A DNA stretch of 38,162 nucleotides from Stephanodiscus triporus (GCA_036939755.1 JALLAZ010000018.1:1-38162), one strand, 5' to 3'. Positions 9,819-20,164 are shown, counted from the first letter of the stretch. Translations and numbers: made by a program. The notes: generated from the sequence alone by a model not told the origin.

Positions 9819-12711
9819 ATGACGAATGACATATGCGACATCGAGGACCTGAAATCCACTCCGTCCTCCTCCGTTGCCCCTACTGCTTGCGATCCCAGCA
9901 ATAAGAAGTTATTCGCGGTCGGTCTAGGGATGTTCTTGGTCGGGGCCGCCCTCAGTGCGTCAATCACCCTTGGGATCCTCCTCGGCGGTAGCGCGGGTGA
10001 GGCGGGTGAGTTTTCTTGTCTTGTCACATGTGCGGTTGGATACTTAATACATACTTACACATAGTGTTTTGTCTCCACCACGCCTGTAACCCGCGACCCG
10101 CTCAGGAGGCACGTCAAACCAAGAAGCCCAATCTGCCGAGGAGAGCACGACAATCACCGGCCCCGTCTGGACCGGCTGCATTGCCCCGTGCGACGACGCC
10201 ACCGGCATTTGCACGTACACCGCCCGGGTTGATATACATTCGTCCGAGTTCGGTCTGTACAACTTTGAAGAATGTCCCGATGCCGGCAACATGCCCGACA
10301 TCGGCATGGAACTCGGCAAGACATATCGATTCGTCCAGGCGGACATTACCAACTACTTCCATCCTCTTGGATTTGCGTACGGATCCGACGGAGCGCTATC
10401 CGGTGCAGAGGAACTGGACCAGGATTCGTTCCTATCGTACCAGTTGAAGGGCAAGATCATCACGTTGGAGGGAGAGTACGAGCCGCAGTTTGGTCATCCC
10501 ATCGAGGAATGGGCGACGAATGGAGAGTATCGAGTCGACGTAACCCTTCCCGTCGATTTCGAGTACGCGAACGATCTCTTCTACTTCTGCCACATCCATC
10601 GCTATATCGGCGGTCGGATCAAGCTCACTCGGAACGGCCGACTCGTCCAGCCGGAGAACCTCCCCCCCATCATGACGTCACCCCCGGCCCCGTCCTCGTA
10701 CGATAAGGAATGCGGTACCTTCGGCCTAGTTGCCGCGGACGACGGTGGCGAAATCGCGTGGCCACACAGCATGCCGGGCGACTACAGGACCCCTCACCCG
10801 GAATGTCCTACCACCTTCGTGTGCGAGGAGGGGAAGTCCAAGTTCGCAACCTGCCTCGATGCCATCAATTGTCACATGTTCAACGGAATGACGACGAACG
10901 AACATAACGGCGAAAAGGCGCTGTTTCTGCATCAAATGATACCTCAGTGAGTCCCCCTTACTAGCACGACGATGTTGATATCCACATTATTTGCACTCAC
11001 GCGCTATGATATTCGTAACAAAAAGTCACCAAAACGCCGTCAACATGGCCAAGTCGCTAATGTCTACTTGGGATTACGAGTGCGATACGACAGTCGGGGG
11101 AACCTCCGAGGACCAGGCCGTTGATCCCGCCACCCTCATCGAATGCACCATGACCAATTTACTGCGCAGCATAATTCACGGACAGAACGCGCAGATCCAG
11201 AAGATGAGGGACATGCTGGAGAACAACGATTGGCCAGAGTTCGATAACTGCGATCGGCCTTTGGAGGGCAGCGCAGTAAGCGTGGACAGAGTCAGCGAGT
11301 ACGTCGAAATGGACGTCAGCAGATACGGGAACGACGAGGATAACGTCAGTGGATTGCAAGCTCAAGAAGAAGAAACGACATCAATGAATAGCAGTAAGTA
11401 CTCTCGGACATCATCCATGCCATTCGTCCTCTTCTTCCAACCAGCTTATGTTGCAACCGCAGCCGATAACACGACAGCCCAAGTTGCCGAGACCACTGGT
11501 GGTGTTGACGAAACTGAAATCTGCCGTGCCTCCTGCTCTAACGATACCGGCACGGAAATATGCACATTCACGGCCAAGTTGGATATTTTCGCATCTGATC
11601 TTGGTGCGTGGTACTAGTTGATCTATCAATATGAATGGCTGATATTTGTATCTATTTTTGGTGCTGTCTAACCTTCTTTCATGCATCCTCTTGATCTGCC
11701 CCTTTTTCCTAAGGCGCGTTCTACTTCGACGAATGCGGCATCGATAACCCCTTCCCCACAATCGGGATCGAGGTAGGTAAGACGTACATTTTTGTTCAAG
11801 AAGATATTACAAATTGGTATCATCCATTGGGCTTCGCTTATCACCCCGACGGCGCACACGTGGGCATGCCTGAGGTCGAGGAAGGTGCCTTCTTGACATA
11901 CATGTTGAATGGTGAGACTGTGGAACTCGAGGTTGCGTACGAGCCGCTATTTTTCCATTCACCGGGTGAGTTATAATGTATGCAACTCCTGCCTCTTCCC
12001 CAGTTTGGACCTACTTAGCTAATGAAAATGTTGCGTGTTGTTACCTCCTGAATTCAACCCTCAGAGGAATGGATTGGCTATGGCAAATTTTCAGTGGGTG
12101 TTAAGTTCGACAAGGATTATGATCAAGACCTTTTCTACTTCTGTCACATCCACCATGGCATGTCTGGAAGGATCAAGCTGCTAAAGAATGATGTGCCAAT
12201 TCAGGCATCAAACTTTCCAAACATTACCTACAGCCATCCCGAACCCAGTGAATATGACAAGTCGTGTGGAACATACGGCCTGTCTCCATTTCAACTCCCC
12301 CATCCGGAATGCCCCGAGAGCTTCGTTTGCGACAAGACTTCCGAGTTTGCTGGCTGTATCGAAACCATGAATTGTTATATGATGACTGGGATGACGACCC
12401 GTACATCCAATTCCGAAGTATTAGGAGACGTTGAGCTATTCCTCAACCAGATGATCCCGCATCACATAAATGCGGTCAATATGGCCAAGGCTCTCCTTTA
12501 CACCGACGCCGTCGACTGCCCAAGCTTAGTTCCTTCTGTCAGTGCAGATATGTCATCAGCTGACGTTTCAGATGACTGTTCACTTGAGGCGATTCTCCGA
12601 GAGATCATCGGTAACCAGAACTACCAGATTCAAATCATGTATGGGATGTTGAAGGATGGTGGATTTCCTAAAACGAACGATTGTGTTGTTGACATTTTGG
12701 GTCTTGTGTGA
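9819..12711 (+). CDS. Membrane-anchored tandem cupredoxin-DUF305 protein
   Basis: Six exons: 9819-10005, 10106-10946, 11026-11393, 11445-11603, 11714-11965, 12065-12711. All junctions are GT-AG and in phase, giving 817 aa. Residues about 31-60 form one membrane span after a short hydrophilic N-terminus, so the rest probably faces the outside or a lumen. Two homologous halves follow. Each has a C-x3-C...ICT(Y/F)TA start, GKTY.FVQ.DITN..HPLGFAY (His148, His555), and DLFYFCHIH (Cys224, His225/227; Cys629, His630/632), a cupredoxin-like copper-ligand set. Each then has a DUF305 block, with FL.QMIPHH..AVNMAK (His343-344, His735-736) and II..QN.QIQ.M. DUF305 is known from bacterial copper-binding proteins. 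The predicted role, copper binding or electron transfer, is inference. The 51-bp intron 11394-11444 is in frame and stop-free, so it may be retained. Two separate genes are less likely, because the second half lacks its own start and anchor. Confidence 0.85.
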
Positions 12712-13295
12712 AGAAGAATAAGGAAGTCACACGTTAAATAGTGTTTCGTAAAAATGTGAGGATTACACCAAAACTAAGCTCTCAATTCAACATCTTGTTT
12801 TACTGCGAGTCATTAATTAGAGATAGCCAAGATTAGTTGGATGTTTCTTGGCGATATTTTTGGTTCGATACAGGGTGGGGCACAGAGCAACAATACATGA
12901 CAACGGTACTACTAAAACTCAACTAACAAGGCCGTTTCAACTTAAGAAAAAAATATTTTTCTATGCTATATTGTTGCTCTTGATGCAATCAAATGAGGGT
13001 TCATTTTTGGGGCGTCAACAAAAGAACAGGATATGATTCTATTAAATCACACAAGTGCATGGTAGGATTATTATTATTTTTTCGCCAAAAAGTAATCATT
13101 CCAATAATAGACACTAAAAGGGCGTGACATAAACCAACCCCAAACGTAACACTTAAGTTTTTTGTTTGATCTGGATCGTCTCGTAAACGAGGAATAGCAG
13201 GTAATTGGTGTGTCAAAAAGAGACAAGCAACAGTCACAGCCATGGTATGGCGGAATGGTACAGAGAGGAGTGTAACTCATCCCATCCATCCATCC
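12712..13295. other. Convergent intergenic region, no gene seen
   Basis: AT-rich DNA between two converging 3' ends. Short open frames on both strands have no coding character. No structural RNA was recognised. Confidence 0.5.
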
Positions 13296-15242
13296 TTAGT
13301 TGATCATCCCCGCCCTAATCTCATCGATCCATTTGCCCAAGATCTCCACGATCCTCTCCTTACCCTCCCGGATCTCGTCCGTGTCGTGAACCTCGTCGTA
13401 TTCGAGGCTCGTGTGCGTCAGGTCACTGTGATGCGCGCCGTCGACGAAGTTAATCGCGAGTATCGAATCCGACAGGTCCTCGAGGTATGACCCCCCCGAC
13501 CACATGTCCTGCAGGCCGTTCGTGAACAGTATCCGGCTGGCGTTGGCGACGTTCACCAGGTCGGGACCGGGCGCGAAGTGCCACCTGTCGTTGAGCTCCG
13601 TGGGCCGAGGCACGACGTCCCGTCCGAAGCTGTCGGCGCAGTCCCTCGTGAGGTCTTCGTACGTCGCCTCGCTCTCGAGGAACATGCTCGTATTCGACTG
13701 CCCGGCGAGGAAGATCACGGTCGTGCATGTCTGAAAGTCCCACATGGTCATGTCGTCGTACTTGCGTCCGTCGTACTCCTCCTCGTACGCGTCGGGCACG
13801 TCGTCGTCGAGTTCCGGGCGCATGTCGTAGCACTCCCGTCCCTGGTACACGCCTCTGAGGTAGGCCTCCCCCTGCTCCCTCGTGCAGTGCACCGTGCTCA
13901 TGCCGCACCCGTTGGCGTCCTCCCACTGCTCGAGGAGCTGACTGCGGAAGTACGCCCTCATGGTCCCGACGCTGTCCAACTCCGGATCCTGGAACGTCCT
14001 GCATATCTTGTACATGGAAGTGTTCGGGCCCGGGGGATAATTCTCCATGTCGTAATTCGCGAAGCCGTAAACGACCATCAGCGCGAGGGCGTCGACCAGT
14101 CCCCTCTTCTGCCTGGTTCCTCCCCCCCCCCCCCCCCCCCCCCCGCGCCTCCTTAGCGATTTCGGGAGCATGTCGCCCGCGCATATCCCCACGGCGACGG
14201 CCGCGTCGTCCAAGGTCGGGGAGTCCATTATCGTACGTTCGATGTCCGTTAACGTGGCCTTCACGGAATGGGCGCACCCGGGGGAGGTACGCTCGGCCGC
14301 GGACGTGACGATGTCGTAGTACCTCGTGTTGTCCGGGACCTGCGCGTACATCAGCAGCGGCGCCGACGCCGCGTACGCCGCGTCGACGACGTCGGGATGC
14401 GCGATGCGGAACAACGACGAGAGGAAGCCGGGGTAGCTCGCGCCGACGGTTATCAGGGGACAGTAATCCGCGGACGACCGATCGGCGGAACACCCGTCGA
14501 GGATCATCCCCGGACTACGCAGGTACACCGTCACCAGCCGCAGCATGTCCTCCATGGCCTGCTCGGGGGTGAATATCTCGAGCAGCGTCCTAGCGTCGAC
14601 GTCGTCGTACGGCACGGGCGGGTACGGGCCGTAGAAGCGATGTTCCGCCTGTATCACCGCGGCCCCGAGCCGCCTCGCGAGCACCCCGGCGACGAACGGG
14701 TACAGCATGCCGTTGTTGATCGCTCCCTCCCCCCCCACGACTAGCAATATCGGATGTCCCGGGCCGCCGAAGTGCTCGGTGGACTCGTAGTACCGATGAC
14801 TCCAGACCGCCGACGTGTCTGGATGTCGATGGTCCACGAGCTGTCCGTCGTAGAAGAGGGCGACGTTCGCGCGATCGACGTCGGTCGAGGAGGAGGGGGG
14901 GGGGGGGGGGGGACCGCCCCCGATCCGACCCCCGACCGCGCCGCGATCGCCGTGGACCTTGATGACGACAGCCGTCGCGAGGAGGACGGACGCGACGGCC
15001 GCGACGAGGGACGGGACGCGACGACCGCGGCGGTGGGAGGGGGCGGAGGATTCGGACGGGTCCGGGGCGACGAAAGCCCCCTTAGCGCCGCCGCCGCCGC
15101 CGCCGCCTCGAGGAGGAGGAGGAGGAGGGGGAGGGAAAACATCAGTCGACGACGACCCCTCGATCTCGATCCCGTCCTCGTCGACGATGGGGTCGTATCC
15201 GGCGCGCTTGTGGATCCATGAAAGGAGGCTCGTCATCATCAT
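13296..15242 (-). CDS. S28-family serine peptidase (Pro-X carboxypeptidase-like), membrane-anchored
   Basis: A single exon encodes 648 aa. After a low-complexity cytosolic-type start (Pro and Gly runs), residues about 76-95 form a membrane span (SLVAAVASVLLATAVVI), suggesting a type II membrane protein. The catalytic domain has S28 landmarks: ILLVVGGEGAINNG, an EHRFYG block, the nucleophile Ser269 in GASYPG (family form GxSYxG), Asp579 in NGLQDMW and His604/605 in DGAHHSDL. S28 enzymes (PCP, DPP7, thymus-specific protease) remove residues after proline from peptide ends, usually in acidic compartments or outside the cell. Runs of 23 C and 18 G in the DNA encode Gly and Pro stretches. The length exceeds the usual 450-500 aa because of the N-terminal extension and Gly-rich inserts. 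Confidence 0.9.
   Translation of the reverse strand: MMMTSLLSWIHKRAGYDPIVDEDGIEIEGSSSTDVFPPPPPPPPRGGGGGGGAKGAFVAPDPSESSAPSHRRGRRVPSLVAAVASVLLATAVVIKVHGDRGAVGGRIGGGPPPPPPSSSTDVDRANVALFYDGQLVDHRHPDTSAVWSHRYYESTEHFGGPGHPILLVVGGEGAINNGMLYPFVAGVLARRLGAAVIQAEHRFYGPYPPVPYDDVDARTLLEIFTPEQAMEDMLRLVTVYLRSPGMILDGCSADRSSADYCPLITVGASYPGFLSSLFRIAHPDVVDAAYAASAPLLMYAQVPDNTRYYDIVTSAAERTSPGCAHSVKATLTDIERTIMDSPTLDDAAVAVGICAGDMLPKSLRRRGGGGGGGGGTRQKRGLVDALALMVVYGFANYDMENYPPGPNTSMYKICRTFQDPELDSVGTMRAYFRSQLLEQWEDANGCGMSTVHCTREQGEAYLRGVYQGRECYDMRPELDDDVPDAYEEEYDGRKYDDMTMWDFQTCTTVIFLAGQSNTSMFLESEATYEDLTRDCADSFGRDVVPRPTELNDRWHFAPGPDLVNVANASRILFTNGLQDMWSGGSYLEDLSDSILAINFVDGAHHSDLTHTSLEYDEVHDTDEIREGKERIVEILGKWIDEIRAGMIN
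14122..14144. repeat. C homopolymer (23) inside the peptidase gene
   Basis: Twenty-three C in a row encode a poly-Gly loop on the minus strand, between an Arg-rich and a TRQKRG segment. The reading frame is kept. Its length is likely variable or hard to sequence. Confidence 0.8.
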
Positions 15243-15243
15243 T

Positions 15244-15333
15244 GTCGTCGTCGCCGTCGTCGTCGTCGTCGTCTTCGCTCGTTCGTTCGTTTTTTCGTTC
15301 GTTTATTCGTTCGTTCGTTCGTTGCTATTCGTG
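15244..15333. repeat. Microsatellites (GTC)n and (TTCG)n in a divergent promoter
   Basis: A GTC-type triplet run (about 15244-15275) is followed by a TTCG tetranucleotide run (about 15276-15333, with interruptions). They lie just upstream of the S28 peptidase start codon (15242), inside its 5' leader. Confidence 0.75.
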
Positions 15334-15503
15334 CTGTTGCGCCCTCTCCTCGTTCGAGCGGCGGAGTCGAGGTCAACGCTGGCCGGTTGTTCGATGGGCG
15401 AATACCTTGGGCGGCGCGGCGTCAAGGGTCGAGATTCGGAAGATGGCGATGTCACCCGAGTGTCAAAGGCCAGCTTGGTCGTAGAGGTGAATTACTACTA
15501 CAC

Positions 15504-15635
15504 TTATTCACCCCAGAGGTATTCGATGAAGGATGTGGGATCGATGCGACCTCTCTTGGCCACAAGCCGCCGCATCTCGCGCGTCATCGCGGTCGGTCCC
15601 TCACATCCACAATCATGATGCCATCGAAGTGACAT
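15504..15635 (-). CDS. Possible 43-aa small ORF
   Basis: ATG at 15635 to TAA at 15504. The product contains MTREMRRLVAKRGRIDPTSF and ends IEYLWGE, a plausible amphipathic helix with ordinary composition, unlike the low-complexity frames around it. It could be a small protein, an uORF-like element or the last exon of something unrecognised. No homologue is known to me. Confidence 0.2.
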   Translation of the reverse strand: MSLRWHHDCGCEGPTAMTREMRRLVAKRGRIDPTSFIEYLWGE

Positions 15636-15867
15636 TGGCACAGTGAGTACGTACCATAGGCCTACCTACTTACGTAGGACTCGTATATATTTTGTTCGCG
15701 CGTGCATTTGCATGGCCCCATTATCTACTTACCTTTAATCCCAAAACGTATGTACAAAAAGGGGGCCTTGAAACAGCCCCCCAAAGCGTCTTTCGGAACA
15801 ATAAAACCATCCAACCTCGCAACCCGTTGGCGTGTGCGAGAGGCGGCGGAAAGGGTCGGATCATGGC

Positions 15868-17809
15868 ATGACCATGATGTCCAATGTCTTTTCTCCGTCG
15901 GCCGCCGCCTCGTCGATCGCTGCCGGCGGCGGTCGGAAGAGGACACACAGCGAGGAGGAACCGAATCAATCCGAGGGGGGGCGGATGAAGTGCGACGAGG
16001 ACTGCGGCACGACGGAGGATGAAAAAAATCACAACGACGATCACGACGACGATGGGGCGGTGGACGACGACGAACAATCGGTGGGCGATGCCGACGACGA
16101 ACTTGTGGGGGAAGGCACCGTCGACGAGATGTCCAAAGCGGTCGAGGCCGATGCAGCCTTCCACTGCGACGACGACGACGGAACCGACGCCGAGGCGTCC
16201 GTCATCAAGCGAAAGGGCCGACCCCGAAAGATCGTCGAGGGGCAGCTTGAGACCACCGCAATATTGTCCGAACGACACGGACAAAGACACGGGGGTGGTA
16301 GCGACGACGAGTTACATTCCGACGACGAAGAATCCGACAGCGGCGACGGCGGCGACGACGAATCCTCGACCTCCTCCGAGGGAGGGGACGACGACCCAGC
16401 GACCATGATCGACTCCCTTCTTCGCGGGAACATCCGGGACGGGCACGACCGAGCGGCCATGATCGCATCCCTCCTTCGGGGCGAGGACGGCGACGCCGTG
16501 CGCGCGTACCTCGCGCGATTCGACGCGTCCGACGACGCGGCGGCGTCGGACATGCCCGAGCCGCCGTCCTTCCCCGACGGAATCGCCGATTACATGCGTT
16601 CGGAGCGATGCAAGTCCATCGTGGTCCTGGCGGGCGCGGGAATGTCCGTCAGCTGCGGCATACCCGATTTTCGGAGCGCGGGAGTTGGCCTGTACGATAC
16701 CCTCAGGCCCGAGCTGCTGACAGCGACCGAGCTGGAGAGGGCGCTGATCGAGGGCGATCCCACGCTGGCGTTGGACAAGGGTATGTTCCTGCAAAATCCG
16801 CTCCCCATGCTCGAGACGAAGCGCAGCTTCATCATCGGGACTCACGAGAAGCGCTGGAGGGCGACGTTGGCGCATCGATTCGTGGAGCTGTTGCACACGA
16901 AGCTGGGGAAGCTTACCAGGCTGTACACCCAGAACATCGATGGACTTGAATTCCAAACTGGCCTGCCGAGGGAGAGGGTGGTCAACGTGGTGAGTCAAGA
17001 TGAAGTCCGAACTGTGAATTCGTCGTGGAGTTGTGACGCGTTCGCAACGATTGATGAACTACCCATAAACGTTTGCAGTAAAAGCTGATTCTAAGCCCGA
17101 CCTCGTTGGAGCCCACCTGAGTGTATTCACGTGACGATGTTGTCATTTTTAAGCTCTTCCCCGCAGATGATGACAGTACCCGTCCCGTGCCTCATCTCAC
17201 TTCTTTTGCATCACTTTTTCCCAAATATCGCCTCTGGATCTCGCACAGCACGGGTCGATGGGGGCGGCGGCATGCGAACTATGCGGACACGAGATGGACT
17301 TTGATGACTTCACAAAGGCAGTCCGATCAAACATAAAGGATATCACAGGACATGATATCGATGCTCCTAGGCGATCCACTCCAATCATTTGTGGGGCGTG
17401 TGGGAATCCCACGGTAAAACCGACCATTGTACTCTTCCGGGGCAGCATGCCGAAGGAATTCCACACTCGAACGGCCGAAGACTTGCCTGATGTGGACTTG
17501 CTGATCATCATGGGAACTTCTCTAACCGTTGCCCCCGCCAACAGTCTCGTGTACCGCATCCCGCCAACGGCTCTGCGAATGGTGATGAACGATGAAAGAG
17601 TCGGCCGGCGACTGGGAATCGACTACGGCGAGGATGCCGTTCGGGACGTATGGGCTCGTGGCCACACGGATGAGACCTGTTTGGACTTGGCCGAAAAGAT
17701 GGGCTGGTTGGACGATTTGGCGTTGATCGTGGATGAGTTGCCCGATAGTTCAGGAAAGTTGCTTCGAGACCGGCTTGCTCAGCGTCGGGAGGAGGCGGCT
17801 TACTCATAA
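15868..17809 (+). CDS. Sirtuin (class I, SIR2/SIRT2-like NAD-dependent deacetylase)
   Basis: Exons 15868-16989 and 17249-17809, joined in phase 0 across a 259-bp intron, give 560 aa. I chose ATG 15868; an in-frame GTG upstream is not a likely start. The first 230 residues are an acidic, low-complexity extension with a RKRTHSEEE patch and an AT-hook-like KRKGRPRK, suggesting nuclear localisation. The catalytic core has GAGMSVSCGIPDFRS (from 256), GLYDTL, TQNID (354-358) and the catalytic His375 in HGS right at the exon 2 start. The zinc site is Cys383, Cys386, Cys422 and Cys425. A GTSL.V.PANSL block binds NAD. The reaction is NAD-dependent removal of acyl groups from protein lysines. The GLYD and GIPDFRS forms place it with class I. 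Confidence 0.93.
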
Positions 17810-18023
17810 TCGATTTGAAATAGATCTGTCGTCGTTCTAATCCGCATTTATATCGCGACGACAAATACTGATTTGTTTAGATACGATTGTTAGTGTTATT
17901 TCTTATCTCTGAGTAGTTACATGAGTCTTTTTTAGGGCGTGTTGTAGGCCTTAAGTTGTAGCAAGTTTCGACGCCACAGCGTAGCTGATTGCGTATAGGG
18001 ATCATGGACAGATGAAATATTTC

Positions 18024-18361
18024 TCAGAATGATATCTCTGTGAATAGATTACCCCCTTCGGAAGAAAATTCGTCATGGGCGTTATTGTTGTTGTTGTTGT
18101 TGCTCCTGCTGCTGTTGTTGATGTTGGAAAAAGAAGAAGACGACGAAGAAGAAGCCGGGGCGAGGGCGGCTGCCTCGTCCTCCATGACGTCGTCGTCCTC
18201 TAAGTCGGCCATGTCGGCATACTCTCCGACGTCCCCTCCCACGGCCGCCGCCGCCGAGGTCGCGGTCGCGGTCGAGTCTCCCCTCGCGGCCGAGTCCGAC
18301 GACTTCGCCCCCCCTTCCTTCCCCCCGCCCTCGCCTTCTTCATTTTGTTGACGAGTTTGGG
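18024..18361 (-). CDS. Partial 3' exon of a low-complexity protein
   Basis: An open frame from a possible acceptor (AACAG at 18362-18366) runs to the stop at 18024 and gives about 112 residues. It has a Gly/Lys/Glu- and Ala/Ser-rich first half, then an acidic segment (YADMADLEDDDVMEDEAAAL), a Ser run, an Asn run from a TTG-type microsatellite (18081-18122), and the end LFTEISF. GC-rich third positions support this strand over the poly-Leu frame on the plus strand. I could not find the upstream exon or a start. It may be the disordered tail of an unrecognised protein, or chance. Confidence 0.35.
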
Positions 18362-18369
18362 CTGTTCGT

Positions 18370-19270
18370 TACTTCGAACAGAAATCTGGGAGGTAGTGTA
18401 ACGGCAGAGCCAGGCGATCAAAAGAATGAGATGAGTACAACAAGATGTGCGGCCAATGTCACTTCTCACATCACAACACTGTCATGGGAAACCTATTTCA
18501 TCGTCCGCTTTTCAAATGACGAAGAATATCCAATTGTAGTGACCAAACGATACAATCGGAATTCCTCATCCTTCGATATTGGGTTTTGTCAGAATTCAGC
18601 AGATGAAAAGTTGGGAGCAGATGATTCGCAAAAATGCGCAAATGGTCGGATGTGCGTCCCGCGCAAAGCGCAGACACACCCTTCCGTTCACAAAATTTCG
18701 CAATCGTCCACCCTTTTCATCGAGCTGTGCGGCCGATGGAATGGACTGGGTAGGGACGAAGTAGAGACAAGAAGCTCTGTCCAATGCATTCCGGTATGGC
18801 CACATGAATGGCCCGTTTTCAACTATGCACACAACCCACCAAGCACTCTCGGATTTCTCTCCCCCAGGAATACGCGAAAAACAAAAACTTCCACCACTCA
18901 CATTCTTCGGAACGTAGTACTAGCACTCCCACACTTGAAAAATAAATTCCAACCGACGAGTACCAAGCCCATCCGCCATTTACTTTCCATTCGTCGAGCC
19001 CTCGATGCGAATACGCGGTGGATGGGAGGGATTTTCGAAAGAACGGGACAAGTAGCTCCTCACGTGGGGTGGGGAAATTTACATTATTTTCGCCCGATCG
19101 GGATGATGATAATTTTCAGTCGACATTTTCTTCCTTCCCAAAGATCGGAAATACCGCTGCCACCCCCCCTTCCCCTCCATTCCATTCCCATCCCTCCTCC
19201 CTAGTAACATTTCCACTATTCATCGTCCGCCGTCATCGTCATCACGCATCACGACGTCGTAATCACAGCA
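18370..19270. other. Region without a confident gene
   Basis: A 257-codon open frame on the plus strand (18431-19204) spans most of it. Its product has no motifs, no clear hydrophobic core, and ends in a poly-Pro stretch derived from a C-rich run. That length is somewhat surprising by chance in DNA of this composition, so it is noted but not called a gene. It runs towards the 3' end of the RBM42-like gene. Upstream exons of the 18024-18361 gene could also lie here, but I cannot identify them. Confidence 0.3.
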
Positions 19271-20058
19271 TCACAGTCCGAAATGCTTCTTCTTCCTCTT
19301 GTCATCCCGTCCCTTCTTCTTAATCACCTCCTTCCACTCCCGATCCTTCCACTCGCTAAGCTTGACCTTGAGCGGACGACTCCCGAGCCAGCTCTGGTCC
19401 ATCTCCCGTATGGCGCGGGCGCAGTCCCTCGGATCCATCAGGCTTACGAAGCCGTACCCCCGGGACTTGCCGGTGGACTTCTCGTACATGACCCTCGCCA
19501 TGTGAAACGACGGGTACTTGGAGAAGGCCTGCTCGAGGTGACTCTGCTTCAGGTCCTTGGCGAGGTTGCCAACGAAGAGGCGGAAGTCGTTCTCGGGCCA
19601 CTGGGAGAGGGTGGGATCCGACCAGGTCTCGCCGGCGGCGGATCGTACGTGAGCCTTTCCGGCGGCGGGCGGAGGCGGAGGCGGGGGCGGGGGATGCATC
19701 GCGGCGGAGTTGGGATGGCTCGGGTTGGCCGGGAGCGGCGGGGGGGGGGGACATGGGGTGGACGTCGGGGGGGGGGGGGGGGGGGGACGAACTGGAGGTC
19801 CGCCGCCGCCGCCCCCTCCGAAGATCGAAACTACCGGCACGGACGAGGCCACCACCTTCACCGCGGAGGACTTGACGGGAGGAAGGGCGGATGATGATGA
19901 TGATGATGATGAGGAGGAGGAGGATGCGGCGATCGTCGTCGTCGTCTTGGGGCGCTTGGACGGACCCCCATAGTGGCGGTCGTCGTATTCGTCGCCGCTC
20001 GGATCCCGCGCGGACGACGACGCTCCACGATCGTCGTCGTCGTCGTCTTTGTCGTTGA

Positions 20059-20101
<43 letters not shown>

Positions 20102-20164
20102 TTCACGGACGTCCTTCACGGCGTTCTCGACATCGTCGAAAAAGGCGTCTAGGTCGTCGTCCAT
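19271..20164 (-). CDS. RBM42-like RNA-binding protein
   Basis: A single exon encodes 297 aa starting at ATG 20164. The first 170 residues are low complexity: acidic start, Ala run, Ser run, then Pro-rich tracts from C homopolymers. The family-specific lead-in AAGETWSDPTLSQWPENDFR precedes one RRM with RNP2 LFVGNL (196-201) and RNP1 RGYGFVSL (235-242), and the WLGSRPLKVK block. The C-terminus is basic (KKKGRDDKRKKKHFGL). RBM42 proteins bind RNA and associate with spliceosomal and ribonucleoprotein complexes. The lead-in plus RRM make the family call firm. It is divergently placed against the metallopeptidase gene. Confidence 0.9.
19767..19786. repeat. G homopolymer (20) inside the RBM42-like gene
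   Basis: Twenty G in a row on the plus strand encode a Pro run on the minus strand. Shorter G runs (from 19740) and ATG/CGT/GGC triplet runs (19890-19911, 20030-20098) encode further Pro, Ser and Ala/Asp stretches. All leave the RRM in frame. Confidence 0.75.

Larger units (their letters stand above)
15243..15867. other. Divergent intergenic region, S28 peptidase / sirtuin
   Basis: A 625-bp head-to-head spacer. Besides the microsatellites it contains one small minus-strand open frame (15504-15635). Plus-strand frames here run through repeats and are not credible. Confidence 0.45.

Noticed and set aside
13450..14493. 347-codon minus-strand ORF in another frame of the S28 gene
   Set aside because: Arg/Gly-rich composition typical of an out-of-frame reading; the catalytic motifs are all in the 648-aa frame.
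15832..15867. Upstream start of the sirtuin at 15832
   Set aside because: The codon there is GTG, not ATG; the first in-frame ATG is 15868.
16312..16998. 228-codon minus-strand ORF over the sirtuin
   Set aside because: Antisense of a strongly supported catalytic domain; no motif of its own.
18040..18351. Poly-Leu plus-strand ORF
   Set aside because: Created by a TTG/CTG microsatellite; the minus-strand reading has better coding bias.
18431..19204. 257-codon plus-strand ORF
   Set aside because: No recognisable motif, no clear coding composition and a poly-Pro end from a C-rich run; kept only as a note in the regional entry.
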